NCBI GenBank assembly: GCA_017991835.1
Contig: JAGOPY010000003.1
Location: 124,001 to 188,000 of the forward strand
DNA: 64,000 nt
DNA from: Bacteroidales bacterium
GTDB lineage: Bacteria > Bacteroidota > Bacteroidia > Bacteroidales > JAGOPY01
Reading direction: 5' to 3'
Each line of letters opens with the position of its first letter. Within the stretch, counting starts at the first letter, position 1. The translations under genes and the position numbers were made by a program. Of the stretch, positions 1-7,698 are shown piece by piece. Below the pieces are notes generated by a model. It saw only the letters and a program-made list of their open reading frames with translations. It did not search any database and had not been told where the DNA came from.

Positions 1-168
1 CAGACCGGCTTTCCATCCGAGCACCCGAATAGTATTGGTTGCCCCGGCATTTCCGCTGCCGTGTTCTCTCACGTCGAGCCTGAAAAACAATTTTCCAACC
101 CACACGGCGGTAGGAACAGAGCCGATCAGGTAAGCCAGTATAACGATCAGGATGATTTGTAATGTCAT
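1..168 (-). CDS. plsY: Glycerol-3-phosphate acyltransferase PlsY, partial (N-terminal 56 residues)
   Basis: The first bases of the window, read on the minus strand from the ATG at 166-168, encode 56 residues with no stop before the window edge, so the C-terminal part is missing. PlsY is an integral membrane enzyme that transfers acyl groups from acyl-phosphate to glycerol-3-phosphate, the first acylation of phospholipid synthesis. Visible family features are an N-terminal hydrophobic helix (residues 3-17), the GSVPTA block (16-21) and the strongly conserved GSGNAGATN motif (38-46), which belongs to the active site. The gene lies just upstream of and co-directional with the large 1481-residue secreted protein (9 bases between them). 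Too short for most gene finders because it is truncated. Confidence 0.88.
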   Translation of the reverse strand, partial: MTLQIILIVILAYLIGSVPTAVWVGKLFFRLDVREHGSGNAGATNTIRVLGWKAGL

Positions 169-177
169 AGCCTGGAA

Positions 178-3100
178 CTAATAACTTAACGATTGCATTT
201 TCCGGATGAAATCGATCATCCTCCTTTTATCGCCAACCATGTACTCATATTTCTGATCGGCACCGGGCAACACCATCGATCTCTTTTCGGGCTTAACTTC
301 ATTGATCCGGTTGACAAACTCCTTGTCGTGCGACAGGGCCTGAAGAATTCCGTTGCGGTATTCAAAGAAATAGTAGCGGTTTTCATCTATTTCCAGGTAG
401 ACAAACAAACCATCGCCGCTTCTGCGCCGCATCAGTTCGACAAAGCCGTTCATGTAGCGGTTTACGGGATCCCGGCCCAGGCTCATCACTCCAATAGGCC
501 CCCGTGAAATATAGGAATTGGTGAACGAATTCCAGTAAAGATTGACATCGGTCAGGATCATGGTGCGGTTAAGCACATCGGGCAGCCGTTTATTGCGGCC
601 AATGCCCGCCATATCCTTCTTATAATCACCCGATTCACTGCCCAGGGTAAAGTCAAGAAAATCAAGGTAGCTTTTTCGTGTGACATCCAGGCCTTTGAGG
701 TTTGATTTCAGGATGGAATCGGCCATAACCGTCAGGCTCCCGTCATAGAACATGAAATTGACGGACAGAGTCAGGTTGGCTATGGTCGAATCGGGAACAG
801 TCATGTAATTGACATCACCATAACTGACCAGGCTGACATAATCGAGTTTAAGTCCGAGGTTATGCTCACCGGCTGTGATAAAGCTGCAGCTCCGCGGATT
901 GAATTCAAAACCGGGGAGTTTTTTATCCTTCGACTGGTCGATTCTGTAACTACCTCTCCATTCATCGAAATAGATCTCACCGGCCGGTGCCACGATAGCT
1001 GAATCTTTGGGATACTTTTTCAGCGTGAACCAGGAAGAGTAAATATCATCTTCCGAATCCGACATCTGCAAAGCCAGATCGACGCGACGTCCTTCCATAT
1101 CCCTGACAGGCGGCTGAACCGGTATCCTCACGCTGTCGGGATTGATCCAGGCATCAAAGGCAACCCAGTATTTGAGCATCCCGGGAAAACATTCATCCTG
1201 GGTTTTAAATCCTCCATCGAACTCCAGTTCCTTTCGCGATGAATTCATATCCATTTTGCCCCTGAAAGCAAAATGTGGATTTAACATGAATTTCAGGCTT
1301 TCGGGGATTGAGCCCGTAGCCACCGTATGCCTGGCCGAATCGACCGAGATCGAAATTAAAGGCACCTCCTGAACGGCTTCAGCGCCGCTCTTATACTGGT
1401 AAAATCCTTTACCGGACATTCTGAACCGGGAGGTGATATCGATGTCGGCCCTTTCAATCGTATGATACTGCCGGGCTGTATCGGCAATGATTGCCGCATT
1501 TTTCAGCGTATTGATCTTTCCTCCCCTGCTTATCTTCACAAAGGAACTGTCTGGGAAAATGGCCGCATCAGCCACCCGGATCAGTTTGACATTTTCCGCA
1601 TCAATCTCGTAGGTTTGCAGGTCATACCGGGCTGTAACCGAGAAAAAAGAGAGGGAGTCGGCCTGAGGGTTAGTGGCCACGAGATCGGAACCCGACATAT
1701 CGAGCCGGAGCAATTCCTGCCGGCTTAAATTGTCGATGTTGGCAAATCGGGTTCCCAGGTCGTTGTAAAGCCGCATCTCATTTTTATCCATGGCCCAGTC
1801 GATATTATCCATGTAACAGGCAAAGTTGTTGTAAGGAAAGGATACATAAGAACCCTTCTGATTGGTCCGGAATTCCACTTCGCGCTGCTCGAAGTCGACA
1901 TGCGTACGGTATTTCCGGGCTGCCACGGCCAGATCCTGAGTGCCTTTGGTAAAGAGTTTAAAATCAAGCGTATCGGCATCGATGGTATGATGCTGGAACC
2001 GGTAATTGCTGGATGCGAGCTCCACGCTCTCGAAATTAACCTTGCCGGAGCCGGTCAGCCCATCCGGCGAATAATACAGGTCGCCATACATTTCCGATTT
2101 TTCGCCGAACATCCGGAAAGGCTTTTTCAGCGTCAGCAAACGCATGGTATCCTTTGCAGGGAACCAGACCTGGCGGATTTCTTCAGCGGCTACATCCGGG
2201 TATTCCACCCTGGCAACCTGGGATTCGATATTGAATTTTTCGGCGATCGAGGTTACCATAGAATCCGGGTAAAAGAGAAAATCCTCCGAATGGGTGACAG
2301 ACGTTAAGTATTCAAGTCGCCCATGTCCTCGCAGTCCCTTGTTACTCAAATCTATAGTGTCATAGAAGACTGCTTTACCCCCGTAAGCTTCATAACCTTC
2401 CCTGGGAGTAATGTGTTTAAAACCCAGTGAATAATCTTCCTGGACGACCAAGGCCTGATCAATGTCCGGAAAAATGCCTCCTGTATTCAGGTAACCGTCA
2501 AATTTTATATCATCGGTTTGAAGCTTATCGAGCCCGGCGAGATTGAACGGTTTGACATTATATGCGAACTTTTCCTTATCATAATGACGATCCTGGTCGT
2601 AGTAAACATAAGATTCCTTTTCACCTTTAAAAAGAGGAAAATCGGGTATGGTAGTTTTTCCCGATTTATTCCTGGGTGCGTCGATGTATAGTTTTCCACT
2701 GGCATCGGCAATCGGGCTCTGGACTGTAACCTGGCCGCCTTCCTTACCAAAATCGTCCACCCTGAATTTTATCAGGTCGATAAAAGGCATATTCAGCTTA
2801 AAAGTATCGTATTCAAAGGAGGATTCATGCGCGAAAAAAAGGAAAGGTCCGGCCTGCACCCTGCCTGAGAACACAAAATCGAGGCCTTTCTTCACCTTTA
2901 TTTCGTTGCTGTCGGGGAAGATATAAACCCTGTGTGCCTGGCTAAGCTGGACCATCGGAACCCCGCGGATATCCAGGTCCTTGGTTTCCAGGTTCAGCCT
3001 GGCATTGCTCTCGTTAACCGTCTTGGAATGGATACCGATGACATCATAATCAATTTTTCCGGCCTTGGCATCCAGGTAGTGATACAACTTATCTTTGACA

Positions 3101-4623
3101 ATAGCTTTATCGTTCACAAAATCATAAGCCACAAATCCCTGTGAACTGAAATTGAACAACATGGCCTTGACCTGCTCCACGGGTTTTTTCATAAAATGAG
3201 CCAGGATATCGGGCTTAATCTCACGGGTTCCATAAGTCTCACAAAAATCTTTAACCACGTAAAGCGGGTTGGTATCATCGAGTCCCTGTTGTTTGTAAAA
3301 TTCTGCCGGAGAATAATAATTGCCGGAATAGAAAGAATTCAGATTGGTATCATTCATCACCTGGAAGGTGGAAAAATCGATAAAATTGCTGTCAATCTTC
3401 CATTCCATCGATCCGCAATCCATATCCAGGTCATGGTAACTATTGAAAAACGGGCTGCGGTTCGTGGCATCTTTTTCCTGGTAAAGGAGCAGTTGAGCGC
3501 TATCGACAAAATATTTCATCTGCAATCCGGCGTGGTAGATCGAATCTTCATCCAGGGGAATAGTGATGGATGCAGGATTAGCTGTGACCTGGTTTTGGTG
3601 AAGCCGGAAGGCTTTGGCTCGTATCCGGGCTATTTCCTTAGGTCCTCTTTTCAGCGACAGGCTGGCATTTCCATCTCCGGCGCCGGAACCGGTGATCCTG
3701 AGCCCTTGCTGGGTAAATCCGCCCAGGTAATCGATATTTCGAAACAAATCTTTGATCTCCAGGGTATTCAGGTAGGCTTCGAATTGAGGATGAGTCGAAT
3801 TGGGACCCGGCGGGTTCGTCAGGGTTTCATCTTTGAAAACGCCGAGAATCGGTCTGGTAAAATACTTTTTATTCATGAACCCGGCCGAATCGACCCGGTA
3901 TTCGAACTTTTTCATATTTATCCGGTAATCCTGGAAATCGGCATAGACCGAATCGGGATCCAATCCTACTCTTTCCCAGGTTACCCTGCCTTTCATGCCC
4001 TTCCATTCCAGGGTGCCGGGATAAAAGATACCCGAAGTACTGTAAATCCGCGAGGTGTCTTTTCGGGTGGCGCAGGTCAGCAACACATCGCGGTAAATGA
4101 TCTTCATGGCCGTATCATACTCCATCCGGATGGAGGTATCGGATGTGTACCAGTTATAAGTACCCGATTCATAGAGCCGGTTCCGGGCGAAGAGCGCTTC
4201 ATATTGCTCCAGGTATTTTTCCGATCGGCCCTGGGAAGATTCGGGGATTTGTTTGTCGAAGTCTTCCATCCAGATGGTCAGTGCGCCTTCATTACCAAAT
4301 CTTTTCAGGTGATAAACCGCTGAAATATAACGGTACAGGTTTGGGAAAACGACCAGTCGTTTGCCCATGACAATATTGGATTGCCGGATAATGTTTTTTT
4401 GCTCTTTTTCACTGAAGAGCCCGGCGTTCCAGTATTCCAGGAAAGGTATGAGCATTTCCCTGATCTGTATTCCTGCCGACGGGCTGGTGACTGATGAAAA
4501 GACTGATTCCAGTTCCACGGGAAACCGGGCCGGATCTTCCGGCAATGATTTTACTGACTGGCCGCTGGAGATCATCACCAGAAGGAAAGCCGGGAGCATC
4601 AAAGAAATTTTCCTGAATGACAT
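178..4623 (-). CDS. Very large secreted protein of unknown function (1481 aa)
   Basis: I do not recognise a named family. The N-terminus (about residues 1-24) is a signal peptide: basic SFRK, a hydrophobic stretch, then SSGQS as a plausible cleavage region. No further membrane segment, lipobox or obvious C-terminal sorting domain is seen. After an alpha-rich start (about 30-160) the chain is dominated by alternating hydrophobic/polar strands with repeated phrases such as FxGxLxxxGxF and GDLYYSPDGLTGSGKVNFE, like the layered beta-strand repeats of OstA/AsmA-type periplasmic proteins. That resemblance is only by eye. It lies between plsY and prmA on the same strand, 12 bases downstream of prmA's stop, so it may be co-transcribed with lipid and translation housekeeping genes. 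A periplasmic or cell-envelope structural role is my inference. Confidence 0.8.
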   Translation of the reverse strand: MSFRKISLMLPAFLLVMISSGQSVKSLPEDPARFPVELESVFSSVTSPSAGIQIREMLIPFLEYWNAGLFSEKEQKNIIRQSNIVMGKRLVVFPNLYRYISAVYHLKRFGNEGALTIWMEDFDKQIPESSQGRSEKYLEQYEALFARNRLYESGTYNWYTSDTSIRMEYDTAMKIIYRDVLLTCATRKDTSRIYSTSGIFYPGTLEWKGMKGRVTWERVGLDPDSVYADFQDYRINMKKFEYRVDSAGFMNKKYFTRPILGVFKDETLTNPPGPNSTHPQFEAYLNTLEIKDLFRNIDYLGGFTQQGLRITGSGAGDGNASLSLKRGPKEIARIRAKAFRLHQNQVTANPASITIPLDEDSIYHAGLQMKYFVDSAQLLLYQEKDATNRSPFFNSYHDLDMDCGSMEWKIDSNFIDFSTFQVMNDTNLNSFYSGNYYSPAEFYKQQGLDDTNPLYVVKDFCETYGTREIKPDILAHFMKKPVEQVKAMLFNFSSQGFVAYDFVNDKAIVKDKLYHYLDAKAGKIDYDVIGIHSKTVNESNARLNLETKDLDIRGVPMVQLSQAHRVYIFPDSNEIKVKKGLDFVFSGRVQAGPFLFFAHESSFEYDTFKLNMPFIDLIKFRVDDFGKEGGQVTVQSPIADASGKLYIDAPRNKSGKTTIPDFPLFKGEKESYVYYDQDRHYDKEKFAYNVKPFNLAGLDKLQTDDIKFDGYLNTGGIFPDIDQALVVQEDYSLGFKHITPREGYEAYGGKAVFYDTIDLSNKGLRGHGRLEYLTSVTHSEDFLFYPDSMVTSIAEKFNIESQVARVEYPDVAAEEIRQVWFPAKDTMRLLTLKKPFRMFGEKSEMYGDLYYSPDGLTGSGKVNFESVELASSNYRFQHHTIDADTLDFKLFTKGTQDLAVAARKYRTHVDFEQREVEFRTNQKGSYVSFPYNNFACYMDNIDWAMDKNEMRLYNDLGTRFANIDNLSRQELLRLDMSGSDLVATNPQADSLSFFSVTARYDLQTYEIDAENVKLIRVADAAIFPDSSFVKISRGGKINTLKNAAIIADTARQYHTIERADIDITSRFRMSGKGFYQYKSGAEAVQEVPLISISVDSARHTVATGSIPESLKFMLNPHFAFRGKMDMNSSRKELEFDGGFKTQDECFPGMLKYWVAFDAWINPDSVRIPVQPPVRDMEGRRVDLALQMSDSEDDIYSSWFTLKKYPKDSAIVAPAGEIYFDEWRGSYRIDQSKDKKLPGFEFNPRSCSFITAGEHNLGLKLDYVSLVSYGDVNYMTVPDSTIANLTLSVNFMFYDGSLTVMADSILKSNLKGLDVTRKSYLDFLDFTLGSESGDYKKDMAGIGRNKRLPDVLNRTMILTDVNLYWNSFTNSYISRGPIGVMSLGRDPVNRYMNGFVELMRRRSGDGLFVYLEIDENRYYFFEYRNGILQALSHDKEFVNRINEVKPEKRSMVLPGADQKYEYMVGDKRRMIDFIRKMQSLSY

Positions 4624-4635
4624 AAGCAGCCGGTA

Positions 4636-5463
4636 TTATTTTTTCAGAAGAATGACAGTCCACTCATTTTCATGATCGTCGCCAACGAATTGCAATCCTG
4701 TCGCCATGGCTTTTTCCAGGATAGTTTCCTTATCTTTCCTGTAAAAACCGCTGAGCATCAGCCTGCCGCCGGGCAGCAGCCCTTTGAAATACATCTCCAT
4801 ATCCTGGAGCAGTACATTGCGGTTGATATTAGCCAGGATCATATCATAAGCCACTTCTTTGATATCTGATGCATCGCCGCATACAGCATTCTCCGCTGAA
4901 ATTCCGTTATGTCCGAAATTGACGATCGCATTGCGCCACGCCCATTCGTCGTTATCAATACCTGTAACGCTTATGGCGCCCATTTTATTGGCCAGGACGG
5001 CCAGGATGCCTGTGCCGCAACCCATGTCCAGTACTTTTTTCCCCTTTACATCGAGTTGCATCAGGCAAAGCGCCATCAGGCGGGTCGTCTCGTGGTGGGC
5101 TGTACCGAAGGCCATTCCCGGTTCGATCAGGATATTGTATTGCGCATCCGGATTTTCAGGATGAAAAGGCGCCCTGACAAAGCATTTACCGCCGATCAGC
5201 ACCGGCTGGTAATTCGACTCCCATTCTTTGTTCCAGTTGATATCTCCGAGGGGTTCGATCCGGTATTCTATTTCCGGATGATTTTGCAGAAATTCGATCT
5301 CTTTGAAAGGAACATCCTGAAATACAACAGAGTCGATATAAGCCAGAACGGCATCTTCTTCTTCATTAAAACTATCGAAACCAAAAGGCAACAGTTCGGC
5401 GATCAGGATCGATTTTTCTTCGTCCGACGGAACCGGTGCAAATCTGATTTCGAGAAAACCCAT
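4636..5463 (-). CDS. prmA: Ribosomal protein L11 methyltransferase
   Basis: SAM-dependent methyltransferase that methylates ribosomal protein L11 in the cytoplasm. The 275-residue product has a small N-terminal alpha/beta domain, the PrmA signature EPGMAFGTAHHETT (about residues 114-127) and the Rossmann SAM motif VLDMGCGTG (about 144-152), followed by D-N-D of the ribose-binding region. The C-terminal LANINRN corresponds to the NPPY-like substrate loop (NINxN in PrmA). The frame stays open upstream to a TTG at 5482-5484, but that codon lies inside the AAAGTTC tandem repeat, so the ATG at 5461-5463 is the better start. tpiA lies 84 bases upstream on the same strand, separated by that repeat. 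Confidence 0.95.
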   Translation of the reverse strand: MGFLEIRFAPVPSDEEKSILIAELLPFGFDSFNEEEDAVLAYIDSVVFQDVPFKEIEFLQNHPEIEYRIEPLGDINWNKEWESNYQPVLIGGKCFVRAPFHPENPDAQYNILIEPGMAFGTAHHETTRLMALCLMQLDVKGKKVLDMGCGTGILAVLANKMGAISVTGIDNDEWAWRNAIVNFGHNGISAENAVCGDASDIKEVAYDMILANINRNVLLQDMEMYFKGLLPGGRLMLSGFYRKDKETILEKAMATGLQFVGDDHENEWTVILLKK

Positions 5464-5470
5464 CACTTTT

Positions 5471-5550
5471 AGTTCAAAGTTCAAAGTTCAAAGTTCAAAG
5501 TCAAAGCAAACATAAAAAACTTTGCACTTTGATCTTTGAACTTTGAACTA
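5471..5550. repeat. AAAGTTC word repeat, inverted arms, between tpiA and prmA
   Basis: The left side carries four copies of the 7-base word agttcaa(a) in a row. The right side carries its reverse complement (ctttgaactttgaact) after an AT-rich spacer, so the whole can fold into a long imperfect stem. The right arm runs into the tpiA stop codon (TAG at 5548-5550 on the minus strand). The same word recurs at 7656-7694 between another pair of genes. Confidence 0.85.
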
Positions 5551-6318
5551 TTTTTCTCCGGCTGCCATAATGATCGCGACAAACTCATCCGCTTTGAGCG
5601 AAGCGCCACCGATCAGGCCTCCGTCGACGTCGGGCATGGAGAACAGTTCCTTTGCGTTTTTGGAATTGCAGCTTCCCCCGTAAAGGATGGTTTTATCGTT
5701 AGCTATTTCAGCGCCATACTTTTTCCAGATCAGGTCGCGGATAAAGAAGTGCATCTCCTGGGCCTGGTCGGAGGTGGCGTTGATGCCTGTGCCGATAGCC
5801 CAGACCGGTTCATACGCGATGATCACCCGGGCAAAGTCGTCGGGCTCAAGCTGGAAGACGGTATTTTCGAGCTGCGAGCGGACGATATCGAAGTGCTGGC
5901 GCGTTTCACGCTCTTCCAGCAGTTCGCCGCAGCAGAAAATCGGTGCTATATCCTCTTTCAGGGCGGCTTTGACCTTCCCCAGCAGTTCATCGTCCGACTC
6001 GCTGAAATACTTTCGCCGTTCCGAGTGTCCGATAATGGCGAAATCGATATGCATCGAACGGAGCATGGAGGCGGAGATTTCGCCGGTATAGGCTCCGTTT
6101 TCGTACCGGCTCACATTCTGTGCCCCGACAAACACGGGTGAATCTTCGGTGATATCCCCGGCCAGTTCCAGGTAAATAAACGGGGGGCAGAGGATCACAT
6201 CCACATCATCGGGTTTGCCTTTTTCTTCCAGCAGGTCGGTGATTTCAAAAATAAGGGTATCGGCTTCCTCGAAGGTTTTGTTCATCTTCCAGTTGCCGGC
6301 TACAATCTTGGTTCTCAT
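5548..6318 (-). CDS. tpiA: Triosephosphate isomerase
   Basis: Glycolytic enzyme interconverting dihydroxyacetone phosphate and glyceraldehyde-3-phosphate; a cytoplasmic TIM-barrel homodimer. The 256-residue length is normal. All catalytic blocks are present: GNWKMN with the electrophilic Lys (residues 8-13), IIGHSERR with the catalytic His, AYEPVWAIGTG with the catalytic Glu and flexible loop, and the C-terminal phosphate-binding GGS and GGASL stretches. A Bacteroidota-type -7 box (TATCTTTG on the minus strand, 6335-6342) sits about 20 bases before the ATG. In Bacteroides, as I recall, tpiA follows DUF1599 and a BT_3928-family gene; here both occur nearby on the same strand, but a toxin-antitoxin-like pair and a permease lie in between. 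Confidence 0.98.
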   Translation of the reverse strand: MRTKIVAGNWKMNKTFEEADTLIFEITDLLEEKGKPDDVDVILCPPFIYLELAGDITEDSPVFVGAQNVSRYENGAYTGEISASMLRSMHIDFAIIGHSERRKYFSESDDELLGKVKAALKEDIAPIFCCGELLEERETRQHFDIVRSQLENTVFQLEPDDFARVIIAYEPVWAIGTGINATSDQAQEMHFFIRDLIWKKYGAEIANDKTILYGGSCNSKNAKELFSMPDVDGGLIGGASLKADEFVAIIMAAGEK

Positions 6319-6334
6319 ACGGTGGTGTTTTTGG

Positions 6335-6342
6335 CAAAGATA
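6335..6342 (-). promoter_or_regulatory. Bacteroidota -7 box of tpiA
   Basis: Minus-strand TATCTTTG matches TAnnTTTG, 17 bases before the tpiA ATG. The -33 element is not obvious. Confidence 0.5.
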
Positions 6343-6439
6343 TTAAAAAAGTAGGCAGTTGGCAGTAGGCAGCAGGAAGTCAAAAAAATCAATTTAGTCT
6401 TAAGCTGGGGGATTTTTATTGGCCACATAGGCACAATTC

Positions 6440-6515
6440 GAGACTCCATCTCAAACCGATGAGATGGAGTCTCACAAGAATCGAGACTCCATCTGGGCCA
6501 TCGAGATGGAGTCTC
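6440..6515. repeat. Two tandem perfect hairpins, divergent tpiA/HTH-MNT intergenic region
   Basis: Hairpin 1 (6440-6473) has 13-base perfect arms GAGACTCCATCTC / GAGATGGAGTCTC with an 8-base loop. Hairpin 2 (6483-6515) has 12-base perfect arms of the same sequence and a different 9-base loop. Neither is followed by a T-run and both lie upstream of two divergent genes, so they are not ordinary terminators. The arms are conserved while the loops differ, which points to a repeated palindromic element (REP/MITE-like) or a paired operator for the HTH protein encoded next door. The rest of the 298-base gap holds a GTAGGCAGTTGGCAG word repeat (about 6351-6375) and promoter boxes. Confidence 0.85.
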
Positions 6516-6593
6516 ATTCGTGTTTAAAGTTTTACGGCAGAAAATTAGCCCCTTGTCTCTTTTCTCATTTCTCAGTGTTCAATGTTTTTTGAC

Positions 6594-6601
6594 TAATTTT
6601 G
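6594..6601 (+). promoter_or_regulatory. Bacteroidota -7 box of the HTH-MNT/HEPN pair
   Basis: TAATTTTG matches TAnnTTTG, 15 bases before the ATG at 6617; the leader would be very short. The palindromic hairpins lie about 80-150 bases upstream. Confidence 0.45.
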
Positions 6602-6616
6602 TCAAAATGATTTGCC

Positions 6617-7207
6617 ATGAAAAGTTTCGGAGAAACTATCCGGGATTTAAGGAAAAAGAATAAGCTTCCGCTAAGGTCTGTTGCGGATTCATTGGGTATT
6701 GACGTGGCCATTCTCAGTAAAATCGAGAGAGGACAAAGAAAAGCATCACGCCAGTTTATTTGTAAAATTTCTTCATTTTACCAGGTGGATATTAACCATT
6801 TGCTGATCACCTGGCTCTCAGATAAACTCGCGGAAGAACTGATAGAAGAAGATACCGCGATGGAAGCCTTACAGGTTGCTGAAGACAAGATCATTTACGG
6901 CAGGAGAAAGGTGGTGGACAAGCGACAAATCATTGATCTACTGGTCGATTTCTTCAGGCACGACGGAAGAATTTCTAAAGCATGGATTTTTGGCTCGTTT
7001 GCAAGGGGCGATAATTCTTCCCACCGGGATATTGATCTGATGGTAAGGTATTCGGATAAAGCCTCAGGAACACTTTTCGATTATTCCGATATCAAATTCA
7101 AGCTGGAGAATCTACTGAAACAAGAAATTGACATTGTTGAAGAAGGTTATGTTCAGCCATTTGCTCTTGAATCGGTCAACCGCGATAAAATACTGATCTA
7201 TGGTTAA
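6617..7207 (+). CDS. XRE-type HTH fused to MNT nucleotidyltransferase (antitoxin-like)
   Basis: A 196-residue two-domain protein. Residues 3-65 form an XRE/Cro helix-turn-helix (TIRDLRKKNKLPLRSVA then ILSKIERGQR). Residues about 100-195 form a minimal nucleotidyltransferase: GSFARGDNSSHRDIDLMV (126-143) fits GS-X10-DxD with the catalytic Asps at 138 and 140, and EIDIVEE (about 170-176) supplies the likely third acidic residue. MNT proteins paired with HEPN toxins (MntA/HepT) act as antitoxins by adenylylating the HEPN partner. Here the partner gene starts inside the last codons (8-base overlap), a typical coupled pair. The HTH probably autoregulates the operon, and the paired palindromes upstream are candidate operators. 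The pair is on the strand opposite to its neighbours, which suggests insertion into the tpiA block. Confidence 0.88.
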   Translation: MKSFGETIRDLRKKNKLPLRSVADSLGIDVAILSKIERGQRKASRQFICKISSFYQVDINHLLITWLSDKLAEELIEEDTAMEALQVAEDKIIYGRRKVVDKRQIIDLLVDFFRHDGRISKAWIFGSFARGDNSSHRDIDLMVRYSDKASGTLFDYSDIKFKLENLLKQEIDIVEEGYVQPFALESVNRDKILIYG

Positions 7208-7556
7208 GGAATTCCCGGACCTGGAAAGGTTAAAGCATATCTCAGAAGCCACAGGAAAGATCCTTCATTTTTGTAGAAATAAATCTGAAGATGACTTTAT
7301 TAAGGATGAAATGCTGAACAGTAGTGTCTTATACCAATTCATTATCATTGGCGAAACCATCCGATATATAAATCCTGAATTGCTGGCAAAATACGATTAC
7401 CCCTGGCATCTGCCAAAATCATTCAGGAACTATATTGCAAATGAATATTTCGGTATTAACCTGAAACAAGTTTATAAAACAGTCACCGACTTATTACCGG
7501 AGTTTAAAGAATTGATTGATAAGATGATTGATACAATAACAATGCTTAATTTTTAA
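7200..7556 (+). CDS. HEPN (HepT-like, DUF86) protein with catalytic His replaced by Asn
   Basis: A 118-residue all-alpha protein of the HepT/DUF86 HEPN family, normally an RNase toxin controlled by an MNT antitoxin. Family marks are the SSVLYQFIIIGETIRYINPEL helix and the C-terminal region around FRNYIANEYFGIN. The RNase motif is usually R-x4-H-x-Y. Here it reads R76 N Y I A N81 E Y83, so the His is Asn (codon AAT at 7440-7442, one base from CAT) while Arg and Tyr remain. The Tyr corresponds to the residue that MntA adenylylates. The chain is full length, so this looks like loss of catalysis rather than decay of the gene, or a relaxed motif. It overlaps the MNT gene by 8 bases. Confidence 0.85.
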   Translation: MVKEFPDLERLKHISEATGKILHFCRNKSEDDFIKDEMLNSSVLYQFIIIGETIRYINPELLAKYDYPWHLPKSFRNYIANEYFGINLKQVYKTVTDLLPEFKELIDKMIDTITMLNF

Positions 7557-7694
7557 TTTTTAATTCTTAATTCTTAATGACTGCTGATCCTTTGGGCTCC
7601 GCCCTTATTACAGGCTGCCCACTACACACTGCCTACTGCCTACTGCCCACCCACAACTTTGAACTTTGAACTTTGAACTTTGAACTTTGAACTT
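7553..7694. repeat. Composite word-repeat intergenic region
   Basis: After the HEPN stop come copies of taattttt/taattctta (about 7553-7580), then GCCTACT words (about 7635-7650: gcctactgcctactgccc), then five copies of actttga (7656-7694). It separates two convergent genes (HEPN and the DppB permease). No gene or clear T-run terminator is visible. Confidence 0.8.
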
Positions 7695-7698
7695 AAGC

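Noticed and set aside
3196..4323. Open frame of 375 codons on the plus strand opposite the large secreted protein
   Set aside because: It is antisense to a well-supported long gene with signal peptide; the translation shows no family motif and is rich in Ile/Arg as expected from the opposite strand.
5464..5484. Upstream TTG start of prmA adding MNFELKV
   Set aside because: The extra codons lie in the AAAGTTC repeat; ATG at 5463 fits PrmA length and start.
6440..6515. Hairpins as rho-independent terminators of tpiA or the HTH gene
   Set aside because: No T-runs follow, and both lie upstream of the divergent gene starts.
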